Positions 27,849 to 37,731 of a DNA stretch of 64,000 nt are shown one piece after another. The number at the start of each line of letters is the position of its first letter. Positions within the stretch are counted from its first letter, which is position 1. Under the pieces are notes generated by a model that worked only from the letters and a program-made list of their open reading frames with translations, ran no database searches and was not told the origin of the DNA. The stretch comes from Bacteroidales bacterium. GTDB lineage: Bacteria > Bacteroidota > Bacteroidia > Bacteroidales > VadinHA17. A program made the position numbers and the translations under genes. The stretch covers positions 201,484 through 265,483 of the forward strand of contig PLNT01000038.1 in the NCBI GenBank assembly GCA_003141895.1. The letters are read 5' to 3'.

Positions 27849-29342
27849 ATGGACGATAAGGTCATTATTTTCGATACCACACTCCGGGATGGAGAACAGG
27901 TACCTGGTTGCCAGTTAAATACAATTGAAAAAATTGAAGTTGCCCAGGCTCTTGAAGCTCTTGGGGTTGATGTGATCGAAGCTGGTTTCCCCATTTCAAG
28001 CCCGGGGGATTTCAATTCGGTAGTTGAAATTTCAAAGGCAGTGTCAAACCCTGTGATATGCGCCCTGACGAGAGCAGTTAAGAAAGATATTGATGTTGCC
28101 GCTGAAGCTCTTCAATATGCTAAAAGAAAAAGGATACACACTGGTATAGGAGTATCCGATTTTCATATAAAATACAAAATAAAAACTACTCCGGAGGAAA
28201 TATTGAAAAGAGCTGCCGACGCTGTGAAATATGCAAGGAAATTTGTTGACGATGTTGAATTTTATGCTGAAGATGCCGGCAGGAGTGAGAATGTATATCT
28301 TGCAAAAGTCATTGAAGCTGTAATCAATGCCGGAGCGACGGTAGTAAATATTCCTGATACAACAGGATATTGCTTACCAGAGGAATATGGACAAAAAATA
28401 AAATACCTCAGGGATAATGTTCCGAATATTGATAAAGTAACCATATCTACACATTGCCATAATGATCTTGGGATGGCTACCGCTAACACGATGATGGGTG
28501 TCATAAACGGAGCCAGACAGGTCGAAGTAACAATTAATGGTATTGGTGAGAGAGCAGGGAATACCTCTCTGGAAGAAATCGCAATGATCATAAAAAGTCA
28601 TCATAATCTTAATTTAAGAACCGACATAAATACCAGGCTTATCTACAGCACAAGCAGGCTGGTCTCCACACTTATGAGCATGCCTGTTCAGGCTAATAAG
28701 GCAATTGTGGGAAGGAATGCTTTTTCTCATTCTTCAGGTATTCATCAGGATGGTGTTCTTAAGAACAGAGAAAACTATGAAATTATAGATCCGGTCGAGG
28801 TTGGAATAAGAGAATCTTCAATAATCCTCACTGCCCGCAGCGGAAGGGCCGCCCTTAATCACCGTTTAGAACTTCTCGGATTCAACTTTGGTAAGGAAGA
28901 AATCGACGACATATATCATCGTTTCCTTTTACTTGCCGACAAGAAAAAAGAAATCAATGATGAGGATATAAGAATTCTTGCAGGAGTTGTATTCCAGGGG
29001 GAGAAAGCGCTTAAACTCGATCTTCTTCAGGTCTCCTGCGGAAAATCTCTTATTCCTGTCGCAACTGTTGGCATCAAGATCAACGGGGAAGTGCACTTCT
29101 CAACGGCATCAGGCAACGGACCTATAGATGCAGCCTTTACTGCAGTCAAGCAGCTGATAAGTAAAACAGTGCATCTTGAAGAATTTCTGATTCAGGCTAT
29201 TACCAAAGGAAGTGACGATCTTGGTAAGGTTCATATCCAGGTTGAACACCAGGGTAAGATCTATTACGGCTTTTCTGCAAATACCGATATTATTACAGCT
29301 TCAGTTGAAGCTTTTATCGATGCTCTTTCAAAAATAAAATAA
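27849..29342 (+). CDS. leuA: 2-isopropylmalate synthase
   Basis: 497 residues. First committed step of leucine synthesis: condensation of acetyl-CoA with 2-ketoisovalerate. HMGL-like barrel with [12 protein letters not shown] at about 9-20, metal-ligand [23 protein letters not shown] and [10 protein letters not shown]. The C-terminal LeuA regulatory domain (about 385-497) normally mediates leucine feedback inhibition. Its stop overlaps the leuC start (TAATG), showing translational coupling. A second, related synthase follows in the same operon at 31362, and the two are distinct: this one has the NGIGERAGN and QDGVLK wording of true LeuA. Confidence 0.94.
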   Translation: MDDKVIIFDTTLRDGEQVPGCQLNTIEKIEVAQALEALGVDVIEAGFPISSPGDFNSVVEISKAVSNPVICALTRAVKKDIDVAAEALQYAKRKRIHTGIGVSDFHIKYKIKTTPEEILKRAADAVKYARKFVDDVEFYAEDAGRSENVYLAKVIEAVINAGATVVNIPDTTGYCLPEEYGQKIKYLRDNVPNIDKVTISTHCHNDLGMATANTMMGVINGARQVEVTINGIGERAGNTSLEEIAMIIKSHHNLNLRTDINTRLIYSTSRLVSTLMSMPVQANKAIVGRNAFSHSSGIHQDGVLKNRENYEIIDPVEVGIRESSIILTARSGRAALNHRLELLGFNFGKEEIDDIYHRFLLLADKKKEINDEDIRILAGVVFQGEKALKLDLLQVSCGKSLIPVATVGIKINGEVHFSTASGNGPIDAAFTAVKQLISKTVHLEEFLIQAITKGSDDLGKVHIQVEHQGKIYYGFSANTDIITASVEAFIDALSKIK

Positions 29343-30757
29343 TGAATTCAAAAACACTTTTCGATAAAATCTGGGATAGTCATGTGGTGCGGTCTATTGA
29401 AGATGGACCCGATGTACTTTACATCGACAGGCATTATATTCATGAAGTCACCAGTCCACAGGCATTTAATGGTCTTAAAGAACGTGGCATTCCTGTTATG
29501 AGACCAGGGAAAACTCTTGCAACAGCTGACCATAACATTCCGACAAAAGATCAGCATCTGGCAATTCGTGATCAATTATCCAGAAATCAGGTTGAAAGAC
29601 TTAGCGAGAATTGTCAGAAGTACGGAATCGAATTATTTGGTCTTAATCATCTAAAAAATGGTATTGTTCATGTTATCGGACCTGAACTCGGATATACTCT
29701 GCCTGGAATGACAATTGTCTGTGGTGATAGTCATACTTCAACTCATGGGGCTTTTGGAACGATAGCATTTGGTATCGGTACCAGCGAGGTCGAGATGGTA
29801 CTTGCCACCCAGTGCATTCTTCAGCAAAAACCAAAAAAGATGAGGATTACACTTGATGGTGAGGTTCAAAATGGCATCACTTCCAAAGATATAATTATGC
29901 ATATTATTTCAGAGATCTCAGCCAGTGGAGCGACCGGATATTTTGTTGAATATGCCGGATCTGCAATAAGATGCTTAAGCATGGAAGCCAGAATGACAAT
30001 CTGCAATATGAGCATCGAAATGGGCGCCCGGGGCGGCTTAATCGCTCCTGACGAAACGACTTTCAGTTATCTGAAAAGACTTTCTTCAATTCCTGGAATT
30101 AAGGACCTGAAGTCCTCAATAAATGAATGGAGTAATCTGAAAAGTGACAAAGATTCGGTCTTCGATCGCGATCTTATATTTGATGCAGGTTCAATAAAAC
30201 CCATGATAACATATGGTACAAATCCGGGAATGGGAATGGCAATTGATGATTCTATTCCCATGACAGATAAGAGTGGAAATGAAGCCTCTTCATCCTTCAT
30301 AAAATCGCTCGATTATATGGGATTTAAACCAGGTATGAAACTTCTTGGACATCCTGTAGATTATGTTTTTATCGGGAGCTGCACAAATGGAAGAATAGAA
30401 GATTTCAGAGCTTTTGCACAGATCATTAAAGGCAGGAAAAAAGCAGCTAACATAACAGCATTGATCGTTCCAGGTTCAAAAAAAGTGGAACAGCAGATGT
30501 TAGCCGAAGGATTGATGGAATTGTATAAAGATGCAGGATTCGAGGTAAGACAACCTGGATGTTCATCCTGTCTGGCTATGAACGAAGATAAAATTCCACC
30601 CGGGAAATATGCCGTATCCACATCTAACAGGAATTTCGAGGGAAGACAGGGCCCCGGTTCAAGAACTCTTCTTGCCAGTCCGTTAACTGCAGCTGCCGCA
30701 GCAATAATAGGCATGATAAGTGATCCAAGGGAATTTATAACAGAAGTAAAAAAATAA
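29342..30757 (+). CDS. leuC: 3-isopropylmalate dehydratase large subunit
   Basis: 471 residues, close to the E. coli length. Aconitase-type 4Fe-4S subunit that, with LeuD, isomerises 2- to 3-isopropylmalate; in operons with citramalate synthase the same complex also handles citramalate. Seen: [28 protein letters not shown], and cluster cysteines in [13 protein letters not shown] and in [10 protein letters not shown]. Start overlaps leuA by one base; leuD follows after six bases. Confidence 0.96.
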   Translation: MNSKTLFDKIWDSHVVRSIEDGPDVLYIDRHYIHEVTSPQAFNGLKERGIPVMRPGKTLATADHNIPTKDQHLAIRDQLSRNQVERLSENCQKYGIELFGLNHLKNGIVHVIGPELGYTLPGMTIVCGDSHTSTHGAFGTIAFGIGTSEVEMVLATQCILQQKPKKMRITLDGEVQNGITSKDIIMHIISEISASGATGYFVEYAGSAIRCLSMEARMTICNMSIEMGARGGLIAPDETTFSYLKRLSSIPGIKDLKSSINEWSNLKSDKDSVFDRDLIFDAGSIKPMITYGTNPGMGMAIDDSIPMTDKSGNEASSSFIKSLDYMGFKPGMKLLGHPVDYVFIGSCTNGRIEDFRAFAQIIKGRKKAANITALIVPGSKKVEQQMLAEGLMELYKDAGFEVRQPGCSSCLAMNEDKIPPGKYAVSTSNRNFEGRQGPGSRTLLASPLTAAAAAIIGMISDPREFITEVKK

Positions 30758-30763
30758 TCAGAT

Positions 30764-31360
30764 ATGCCTAAAGTTAAATTTGATATTCTCGAATCAACAT
30801 GCGTTCCACTGCCATTTGAAAATGTTGATACGGACCAGATTATCCCGGCAAGATTTTTAAGTGCAACCTCAAGACTAGGCTTCGGTGATAATCTTTTCCG
30901 CGACTGGAGATATACAAAAACAGGTGAGAAAAACAGTGAATTTATTCTCAATAACCCGGATTATAGCGGACAAGTACTTGTCGCCGGCAAAAATTTCGGC
31001 AGCGGATCAAGTCGGGAACATGCTGTCTGGGCCATTTTTGATTATGGCTTCAGGGCGGTAGTGTCGAGTTTTTTTGCTGATATTTTCACCAATAATGCCC
31101 TGAATAATGGCCTACTGCCAATTGTGATATCTGACGACTTGCTGAAGAAACTCCATAATCTGGTCCAAAAGGACCCCGGTACTAAAGTTAAAATCGATCT
31201 GATGAATCAGACCTTTACGATATTAATGACCGGAGATTCTGTAAAATTCGGGATTAATCCCTACAAGAAGGAATGTTTACTGAAAGGACTGGATGACATT
31301 GACTTTCTGTTAAGTATGAAAAGTCTTATAACCAGTTATGAAAAAACCAAATCATTGTAA
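30764..31360 (+). CDS. leuD: 3-isopropylmalate dehydratase small subunit
   Basis: 198 residues, normal length. Swivelling subunit that completes the LeuCD active site. Seen: the NVDTDQIIPARFL motif at about 20-32, GKNFGSGSSREHAVWAI, and FADIFTNNALNNGLLPI. It lies six bases after leuC and the next gene begins at or just before its stop, consistent with one transcript. Confidence 0.96.
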   Translation: MPKVKFDILESTCVPLPFENVDTDQIIPARFLSATSRLGFGDNLFRDWRYTKTGEKNSEFILNNPDYSGQVLVAGKNFGSGSSREHAVWAIFDYGFRAVVSSFFADIFTNNALNNGLLPIVISDDLLKKLHNLVQKDPGTKVKIDLMNQTFTILMTGDSVKFGINPYKKECLLKGLDDIDFLLSMKSLITSYEKTKSL

Positions 31361-31361
31361 A

Positions 31362-32924
31362 ATGAGAGTCGAAATAATGGATACCACCCTGAGGGATGGA
31401 GAACAAACTCAAGGAGTTTCTTACTCACCGCTGGAAAAACTTCATGTTGCAAAACTTTTACTTAAAGATCTCAAGGTCGACCGTATTGAAGTTGCCTCAG
31501 CCCGTGTCTCTTCAGGTGAATTTGAAGCTATCAGACAAATTACCGATTGGGCACGACATAATAATCTCCATCGGAAAATTGAAGTTCTTGGATTTGTTGA
31601 CGGTGATATTTCATTAAACTGGATTGATGATGCGGGTGGCAAGGTTATCAATCTTCTTTGCAAAGGATCACTACGTCATCTTGAAAAACAATTGAAGAAA
31701 ACACCCGACGCACATGTTCATGACATAAAAGAAATTATCAGGAAGGCTGGAGATCGGGATATGGATGTAAATATCTATCTGGAGGACTGGTCAAACGGAA
31801 TGATCCATTCTGAAGAGTATGTTTTCTATCTTATTGATTCGCTGAAGGATGAAAACATTAAGAGATTTATGCTGCCAGATACTCTGGGTATTCTGAATCC
31901 TGAGCAAGCCTTTGAATTTTGTAAAAAAATCGTTGACCTTTATCCATCACTTCATTTTGATTTTCATGCACATAATGATTATGATCTGGCAGTCGCCAAC
32001 GTCTTTGCAGCGGTCAAAGCAGGTATAAAAGGAATTCATACCACAATAAACGGGCTGGGAGAAAGAGCTGGAAATGCTCCTCTTTCAAGTGTTATAGGAG
32101 TCCTGAAAGATCTTCTTATGATCAATACGGGTATAAATGAATTCGAGATAACCAAAGCAAGCAAAATTGTAGAAACTTTCAGTGGAATCAGAATACCTGT
32201 AAATAAACCGGTTATCGGCGAGAATGTTTTTACACAAACTTCAGGTGTTCATGCTGATGGAGATAGTAAAGACAACCTCTATTATAACAGCCTGCTTCCT
32301 GAAAGATTTGGCAGAAAAAGGAAATATGCCCTTGGAAAACAATCGGGGAAAGCAACAATAAGGAAAAATCTTGAGGAATTCGGGCTTTTTCTGAACCCTG
32401 AATCACTCACCAAAGTAACCCAGAGGGTCATAGAACTCGGTGATAAAAAAGAAAATGTCACCACAGAGGACCTGCCCTTTATTATTGCTGATGTCCTCGG
32501 AAGTGAGCAGATTAATTACAAGATTTTTATAAAGAATTATTCATTGTCCCTCTCTTACGGTTTAAAACCGTTTGCATGTGTCCAGATCGAGATAGATGGT
32601 ATCCTGTATGAAGAAACTTCATCGGGCGATGGCCAGTATGATGCTTTCATGAAAGCACTCCGGATAATTTATAATAAACTTGGAAAACAATACCCGGCAT
32701 TAACTGATTACCAGGTATCTATACCTCCGGGAGGAAAAACAGATGCCTTTGTTGAGACTGTCATTACATGGGACTATAATGGCATGGACTTTAAAACGCG
32801 GGGATTAGATGCCGACCAGACAGAATCTGCTATTAAGGCAACGGAAAGAATGCTTAATATTGTCGAAAATTTTGAATTAAAAACCAGTAAAAAATTAGAC
32901 GAAGTACATACACAGGTCAAATAA
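31362..32924 (+). CDS. Citramalate synthase / LeuA-like second synthase
   Basis: 520 residues from the ATG at 31362; an ATG at 31338 inside leuD would add eight residues. HMGL-like barrel: [15 protein letters not shown] at the start, HAHNDYDLAVAN with the metal ligands, NGLGERAGNAPL, TQTSGVHADGD. A C-terminal LeuA-type dimer/regulatory domain is present (about 385-505). With a proper LeuA at 27849, this one is best read as an (R)-citramalate synthase (CimA type) that makes 2-ketobutyrate from pyruvate and acetyl-CoA with LeuCD and LeuB, giving isoleucine without threonine dehydratase. No ilvA is in the window. The alternative is a second isopropylmalate synthase; substrate choice cannot be decided by eye. 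Confidence 0.8.
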   Translation: MRVEIMDTTLRDGEQTQGVSYSPLEKLHVAKLLLKDLKVDRIEVASARVSSGEFEAIRQITDWARHNNLHRKIEVLGFVDGDISLNWIDDAGGKVINLLCKGSLRHLEKQLKKTPDAHVHDIKEIIRKAGDRDMDVNIYLEDWSNGMIHSEEYVFYLIDSLKDENIKRFMLPDTLGILNPEQAFEFCKKIVDLYPSLHFDFHAHNDYDLAVANVFAAVKAGIKGIHTTINGLGERAGNAPLSSVIGVLKDLLMINTGINEFEITKASKIVETFSGIRIPVNKPVIGENVFTQTSGVHADGDSKDNLYYNSLLPERFGRKRKYALGKQSGKATIRKNLEEFGLFLNPESLTKVTQRVIELGDKKENVTTEDLPFIIADVLGSEQINYKIFIKNYSLSLSYGLKPFACVQIEIDGILYEETSSGDGQYDAFMKALRIIYNKLGKQYPALTDYQVSIPPGGKTDAFVETVITWDYNGMDFKTRGLDADQTESAIKATERMLNIVENFELKTSKKLDEVHTQVK

Positions 32925-32932
32925 AACAAACT

Positions 32933-33994
32933 ATGAGTAAAACTTACAAAATTGCTGTCATCCCTGGTGATGGGACAGGTCCTGAAGTGGTAAGGGAAGG
33001 TAAAAAAGTCCTGAATGCAGTTGCAGGAAAATTTGGATTTAATTTTCAATTCGAAGAATTCGACTTTGGAGGAAACCGCTACCTGAGAACAGGAGAAATT
33101 TTACCGGATTCAGCTACAGAGCAATTAAAGAAGTTTGATTCAATTTTTTTGGGAGCCATTGGACATCCCGATGTTAAACCTGGTATCCTTGAAAAAGGAA
33201 TCCTTTTAAAATTAAGGTTTGATCTTGATCAGTATATTAATCTTCGCCCCATAAAACTTTACCCGGGAGTAGCTACTCCACTTAAAGATAAAGGACCTGA
33301 ACATATTGATTATGTTGTTATTAGAGAAAACACTGGAGATGTTTATACAGGTATAGGCGGTGTTACAATGAAAGGAACACCCGATGAAGTTGCGATTCAG
33401 AATATGGTCTATACCCGTTTCCAGGTAGAACGTTGTCTGCGTTATGCTTTTGAATATACGAGAAAAAGAAACAAGAAAAAAACGCTGGCACTTTGTGGAA
33501 AAACAAATGTCCTGACATATGTTTTTGATCTTTGGGAAAGAGCTTTTCATGAAATTGGTAACGCTGATTATCCTGATATCAAGAGGGAATACTTTCATGT
33601 AGATGCAACAGTCATGTGGATGGTTAAGAATCCTGAGTGGTTCGATGTAATTGTTACGACAAATATGTTCGGAGATATCATAACAGATTTAGGTGCCATT
33701 ACACAGGGTGGTATGGGAATAGCTGCCGGGGGTAATATAAATCCTGAGGGAGTATCGATGTTTGAGCCCATCGGAGGTTCTGCACCAAAATATACAGGGA
33801 TGAACATTATTAATCCGTTGGCTTCAATTGCGTGTGGAGGCATGATGCTCGAACATCTTGGCGAGGAGAAGGCAGCAAAGGCGATCGAAAATGCAATTAT
33901 GGATGTAACTGCCAATAAACTAAAAGATATGGGAGCCGGGAAGATGGGATATTCGACTACAGAAGTTGGCGATCTGGTCGCTGAGAGGGTGTAG
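32933..33994 (+). CDS. leuB: 3-isopropylmalate dehydrogenase (isocitrate/isopropylmalate dehydrogenase family)
   Basis: 353 residues. Oxidative decarboxylation of 3-isopropylmalate (and possibly methylmalate made by the citramalate route). Seen: IAVIPGDGTGPEVVREG at the start, LLKLRFDLDQYINLRPIKLYPG, YVVIRENTGDVYTG, the metal-site TNMFGDIITDLGA, and the nucleotide region EPIGGSAPKYTG. Last gene of the ilv-leu operon, followed by a nested inverted repeat. The family also includes tartrate and homoisocitrate dehydrogenases; the operon position decides for LeuB. Confidence 0.93.
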   Translation: MSKTYKIAVIPGDGTGPEVVREGKKVLNAVAGKFGFNFQFEEFDFGGNRYLRTGEILPDSATEQLKKFDSIFLGAIGHPDVKPGILEKGILLKLRFDLDQYINLRPIKLYPGVATPLKDKGPEHIDYVVIRENTGDVYTGIGGVTMKGTPDEVAIQNMVYTRFQVERCLRYAFEYTRKRNKKKTLALCGKTNVLTYVFDLWERAFHEIGNADYPDIKREYFHVDATVMWMVKNPEWFDVIVTTNMFGDIITDLGAITQGGMGIAAGGNINPEGVSMFEPIGGSAPKYTGMNIINPLASIACGGMMLEHLGEEKAAKAIENAIMDVTANKLKDMGAGKMGYSTTEVGDLVAERV

Positions 33995-34005
33995 ACAAAA
34001 AATAT

Positions 34006-34182
34006 AAGGGGATCCCTCGCTAGCGCTCGGGATGACAATCATTTGATAAGGGTTTAAGGTGAAAGAAGCGGCGATTCAAATAATAATGAATGGAAATTAC
34101 TAGTTAACTACGAATCGCCGCTTCTTTCACCATCTTTTTCAAAAAACACATGTCATTCCGAGCGCCAGCGAGGAATCTCCTT
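34006..34182. repeat. Nested inverted-repeat element (177 bp)
   Basis: Outer arms: 34006-34037 and 34150-34182, reverse complements with a few mismatches (TCGCTAGCGCTCGGGATGACA against TGTCATTCCGAGCGCCAGCGA). Inner arms: 34058-34077 and 34112-34131, a perfect 20 bp inverted repeat containing GAAGCGGCGATTC. Further partial copies lie at 63729-63759 and 63949-64000. It is noncoding and lies between leuB and the his promoter. It could be a MITE-like element and could also act as a terminator for the leu transcript. Confidence 0.8.
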
Positions 34183-34229
34183 TGATTTAATGTAAACTAA
34201 TGAAATGATTGTCCACAATTTTGCGTATT

Positions 34230-34262
34230 TTTGCATTATTCATTAATTATTTCATATCTTTG
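34230..34262 (+). promoter_or_regulatory. Promoter of the his operon (Bacteroidota type)
   Basis: TTTG at 34230-34233 and TATCTTTG at 34255-34262, 21 bases apart, fit TTG-N17-23-TAnnTTTG. The leader ORF begins 19 bases further on. Confidence 0.65.
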
Positions 34263-34280
34263 CATTTATAATTTTAAGAA

Positions 34281-34337
34281 ATGTACTATAAAACAACATC
34301 ACATCATCATTTTCATTTTTGCTTTCAGGCGAGGTGA
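34281..34337 (+). CDS. his operon leader peptide (His-rich)
   Basis: An 18-codon ORF, ATG to TGA: MYYKTTSHHHFHFCFQAR, with four His codons in a window of five (CAT CAT CAT TTT CAT at 34302-34316). It lies directly upstream of hisG, between promoter and terminator hairpin. It is the classic arrangement for histidine-responsive ribosome-mediated attenuation. Confidence 0.9.
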   Translation: MYYKTTSHHHFHFCFQAR

Positions 34338-34400
34338 TAATGGTATAGGTGTGAACTAAAAATATCATAAACCCGTCTGAGCATAATCAGGCGGGTTTTT
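34325..34400 (+). promoter_or_regulatory. his attenuator: terminator hairpin with competing antiterminator
   Basis: Terminator: AACCCGTCTGA (34370-34380), loop GCATAA, TCAGGCGGGTT (34387-34397), then T to 34400; one G-U pair in an 11 bp stem. Competing pairing: TCAGGCGAGG at 34325-34334, covering the last leader codons, can pair with CCCGTCTGA at 34372-34380 with one bulged A. A ribosome finishing the leader covers it; a ribosome stalled at the His codons (34302-34316) leaves it open. Confidence 0.85.
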
Positions 34401-34438
34401 CTTTCCCGCATGTTTTGCTCAGACACATTGAAAATAAA

Positions 34439-35296
34439 ATGAGTAAACTAAAAATTGCAATTCAAAAGAGCGGACGACTCAGTGAAAACTCTAAAAAGTT
34501 ACTTGAAGAATGTGGTATCAAATTCTCAAATGGCATTAGCGTCCTTAAAACAACAGCCAGAAATTTTCCTGTTGAACTTCTTTTCCTCAGGGATGATGAT
34601 ATCCCTCAATATGTTGAACAACAGGTAGCTGATATAGGGATTCTTGGTGAAAATATGGTTTTTGAAAAGAACAAAGATGTAACAGTTGTTGAACAGCTCG
34701 GATTTGCTCAATGCAGACTTAGTCTTGCTATTCCAAAAGAAGAAAAATATGATGGTTTAGGGTATTTCATGAATAAGAAGATAGCAACCAGCTATCCTTA
34801 TATTCTAAAGGGATTTCTTAAAAAAAATAATATCATTGCTGAGATTGAGGAGATCAGCGGAAGTGTGGAGATCGCTCCGGGAATTGGTCTCGCTGACGCT
34901 ATCTGTGATATAGTGAGTTCAGGCAGTACCCTGCTTACAAATGGTCTGCATGAAGTAGAGACTATTCTCAAAAGTCAGGCTGTCATTATTGGAAACAAAA
35001 ATCTGTCGGCTGAAAAACAGACAATTCTGAATAGTTTGCTTTTTAGAATCAGGGCAGTAAAAAATGCAAAAGAGAACAAATATATCCTTCTGAATACACC
35101 TGAGTCAGCTATCACAAAAATCTGCAGTATTCTGCCCGGAATGAAAAGTCCAACAATCGTTCCATTGGTTGAAAAAGGATGGTTCAGCCTCCATTCGGTA
35201 GTGAAAGAGGATGAATTCTGGGAAAGTATTGATCAGCTGAAAGCAGCAGGTGCAGAGGGTATTCTGGTAATTCCAATTGAGAAAATGATACTCTGA
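34439..35296 (+). CDS. hisG: ATP phosphoribosyltransferase, long form
   Basis: I start at the ATG at 34439 (285 residues, MSKLKIAIQKSGRLSE); an in-frame TTG at 34415 lies in the attenuator tail and is unlikely. First step of histidine synthesis: ATP plus PRPP. The catalytic part (about 1-205) shows IAIQKSGRLSENS, DIGILGENMV and the PRPP loop region CDIVSSGSTLLTNGL. The C-terminal HisG_C domain (about 208-283, TIVPLVEKGWFSLHSVV) marks the hexameric long form that is inhibited by histidine and needs no HisZ. The stop overlaps the hisD start by one base. Confidence 0.96.
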   Translation: MSKLKIAIQKSGRLSENSKKLLEECGIKFSNGISVLKTTARNFPVELLFLRDDDIPQYVEQQVADIGILGENMVFEKNKDVTVVEQLGFAQCRLSLAIPKEEKYDGLGYFMNKKIATSYPYILKGFLKKNNIIAEIEEISGSVEIAPGIGLADAICDIVSSGSTLLTNGLHEVETILKSQAVIIGNKNLSAEKQTILNSLLFRIRAVKNAKENKYILLNTPESAITKICSILPGMKSPTIVPLVEKGWFSLHSVVKEDEFWESIDQLKAAGAEGILVIPIEKMIL

Positions 35297-36585
35297 TGAA
35301 AACAATTCTTTTACCTGAAAAAGGAATGTGGGATGAGCTTTGCATCCGTCCTCAAATTGAAAGGGACAATCTCGAGAGCGTCGTCAGAAGTATTATTAAC
35401 ATTGTAAAATCGGAGGGCGATAATGCAGTTTATGGCTTTTCTGAAAAATTTGATGGTGTTTCTCCGGCAAATTTAAAAGTTCTGCCACATGAATTCCTTA
35501 TATCTGATAAAAATATATCGAAAAATTTAAAGGACGCTATCCGGAAAGCAAAAGAGAATATTGAGCGTTTCCATTCTGCACAACTAATAACTGAACCAGT
35601 CATTGAAATATCAAAAGGAGTCAGATGCTGGAGAAAAAGTGTTGCAATTGAGAAGGTCGGCCTGTATATTCCTGGTGGAAGTGCGCCATTATTTTCAACA
35701 TTAATGATGCTCAGTATTCCTGCAAAACTTGCAGGATGTAAAGAGATTATAGTATGTACACCTCCTGGCAAAGACGGAAAAATAAACCCTTTGATACTTT
35801 ACACTGCACGGCTTATCGGCGTAACCGGAATATATAAAGCAGGAGGGGCCCAGGCTATTGCAGCGATGGCTTATGGAACTGAAAGCATTCCTAAAGTTCA
35901 CAAGATATTCGGACCTGGAAACCAGTATGTAACAAAAGCCAAAGAACTTGTACAGCAGGATGGAATTGCAATAGATATGCCTGCCGGACCAAGTGAAGTA
36001 TTAATAATTGCCGATAATCTGGCCGATCCTGGATTTGTGGCTGCAGACCTATTGTCACAAGCCGAGCATGGCCCTGACAGCCAGGTATTGATGTTAACGA
36101 ATGACAGGGAATTTGTTGAAAAAGTCAAATCTGAAGTTTATAAACAACTCGAACTGCTTCCAAGAAAAGACATCGCTTTCAGGGCACTTGAAAACAGCAG
36201 GCTGATTTTATTACCCTCTTTGAACGATTGTGTGGAATTCAGCAATCTTTATGCACCCGAGCATCTTATTCTTAATATCTCAGATGCCAGATCATTTGCC
36301 GAAAAAATAATAAATGCCGGATCGGTATTTATCGGAAATTATAGTTGTGAGAGCGCTGGAGATTATGCTTCAGGGACTAACCATACTCTGCCGACTAACG
36401 GGTATGCAAAAAGTTACAGCGGTGTATCTGTAGAAAGCTTCCTCAAAAGAATATCCTTTCAGGAAATAAATGCAGCAGGAATAAAAGAACTTGGACCCAC
36501 AATTGAGATTCTGGCTGAAGCCGAGTCATTAATAGGCCACAAAAATGCTGTAAGTATAAGACTAAAAAGCCTGGAGAATGACTGA
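35296..36585 (+). CDS. hisD: Histidinol dehydrogenase
   Basis: 429 residues. Zinc enzyme for the last two oxidation steps from histidinol to histidine. Seen: [17 protein letters not shown] at about 120-136, [51 protein letters not shown] and the [15 protein letters not shown] region. Starts inside the hisG stop (TGATG) and overlaps hisC by eight bases, so it is translationally coupled. Confidence 0.97.
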   Translation: MKTILLPEKGMWDELCIRPQIERDNLESVVRSIINIVKSEGDNAVYGFSEKFDGVSPANLKVLPHEFLISDKNISKNLKDAIRKAKENIERFHSAQLITEPVIEISKGVRCWRKSVAIEKVGLYIPGGSAPLFSTLMMLSIPAKLAGCKEIIVCTPPGKDGKINPLILYTARLIGVTGIYKAGGAQAIAAMAYGTESIPKVHKIFGPGNQYVTKAKELVQQDGIAIDMPAGPSEVLIIADNLADPGFVAADLLSQAEHGPDSQVLMLTNDREFVEKVKSEVYKQLELLPRKDIAFRALENSRLILLPSLNDCVEFSNLYAPEHLILNISDARSFAEKIINAGSVFIGNYSCESAGDYASGTNHTLPTNGYAKSYSGVSVESFLKRISFQEINAAGIKELGPTIEILAEAESLIGHKNAVSIRLKSLEND

Positions 36586-37603
36586 TCTTAAAAAACTGGT
36601 ACGGGAAAATGTACTAAGGCTTATTCCATATTCATCAGCAAGAGATGATTATAAAGGCAAGACAGGAATTTTTATGGATGCCAACGAGAACCCTTACGGG
36701 AAGCTCAACCGGTATCCCGATCCATATCAAAAGGAACTTAAATCAGCAGTATCCAGGATTAAAATGATTGAAGAAGAAAGAATTTTTCTTGGAAATGGCA
36801 GCGATGAAATAATTGATCTTTGCATCAGAATATTCTGTAATCCGGGAATTGACAAAATATTAACCTTCACTCCTACTTACGGTATGTATGAAGTGTCCGC
36901 ATCAATAAATGATGTCGAAGTTTTAAAAATTCCTTTAAATGACAAGTTCGAGATTGATCTCTTAAAAACAGAAAATCTGCTCAATGATCAAAAACTGAAG
37001 TTGATCTTCATTTGTTCTCCGAATAATCCAACATCCAATTCAATGAACTATAAAGATGTTGAACACCTTATAAAGAATTTCAACGGGATAGTTATTATTG
37101 ACGAAGCATATATTGATTTCACGGAGAAGCCTTCATTCATAAAGCTTATTGACAAATATGCTAATCTGATAATAATGCAAACGTTCAGCAAAGCGTTCGG
37201 CCTTGCAGCGGTAAGGGTTGGCATGGCTTTCTCAAATCCCGCTATTATTCAGTTTTTTAACAAACTGAAACCTCCTTATAATATCAGTTTCATTAATCAG
37301 AAAGCTGTGTTAAAAAAACTTTCCCGTATTGAAGAGTATAAAAGGCAGGTTCTCACCATCAAAAAAGAAAGAGTAAGGCTTGCTCATCTTCTATCGGAGA
37401 TCAATATAGTGGAAAAAGTTTATCCATCTGATGCCAACTTTCTTCTCGTAAAAGTCCAAGACGCTAATAATATTTATAATACATTGGTTAAAAAGAATAT
37501 AATAATCCGCAATCGCAGCAGCTTAATTGAAAATTGTCTGCGCATAACAGTAGGTAAAAAGAGCGAAAATGATAAACTCATTGAAGCTTTGAGAGAATTG
37601 TAA
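36578..37603 (+). CDS. hisC: Histidinol-phosphate aminotransferase
   Basis: 341 residues, slightly shorter than the usual 350-360. PLP-dependent fold-type I aminotransferase. Seen: MDANENPYG at about 31-39, FLGNGSDEIIDL, FTPTYGMYE, CSPNNPTSNS, IIDEAYIDF and the PLP-binding Lys in QTFSKAFGLAAVRVGMA. Starts within hisD. A 128-base gap with a palindromic repeat separates it from hisB. Confidence 0.95.
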   Translation: MTDLKKLVRENVLRLIPYSSARDDYKGKTGIFMDANENPYGKLNRYPDPYQKELKSAVSRIKMIEEERIFLGNGSDEIIDLCIRIFCNPGIDKILTFTPTYGMYEVSASINDVEVLKIPLNDKFEIDLLKTENLLNDQKLKLIFICSPNNPTSNSMNYKDVEHLIKNFNGIVIIDEAYIDFTEKPSFIKLIDKYANLIIMQTFSKAFGLAAVRVGMAFSNPAIIQFFNKLKPPYNISFINQKAVLKKLSRIEEYKRQVLTIKKERVRLAHLLSEINIVEKVYPSDANFLLVKVQDANNIYNTLVKKNIIIRNRSSLIENCLRITVGKKSENDKLIEALREL

Positions 37604-37610
37604 AATAAAA

Positions 37611-37705
37611 TTACCCCCTTTCTTATTTCCCCCAAGGGGGAAATGATGGTATTGCTCCTTCCCCCTGGGGGGAAGTCCCGATAGCTATCGGGAGGGAAGG
37701 GGGTC
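37611..37705. repeat. C5/G5 double-hairpin repeat, copy A (with extra palindrome)
   Basis: Ends are TTACCCCCTTTC and GAAGGGGGT in inverted order. Inside are two hairpins, TTTCCCCCAAGGGGGAAA and TTCCCCCTGGGGGGAA. It also carries an inserted TCCCGATAGCTATCGGGA palindrome that is absent from copies B (51652) and C (63813). It lies between hisC and hisB inside the his operon. Confidence 0.8.
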
Positions 37706-37731
37706 GATGAATATCAAATATTTAAGTTAGT

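Noticed and set aside
34415..34438. TTG start extending hisG by eight codons
   Set aside because: It falls just behind the attenuator terminator, the added residues are not HisG-like, and an ATG follows at 34439 with the typical N-terminus.
37611..37705. Repeated C-run hairpins as a possible CRISPR array
   Set aside because: No regular spacers exist, the units are palindromic singletons scattered over the window, and no cas genes are present.
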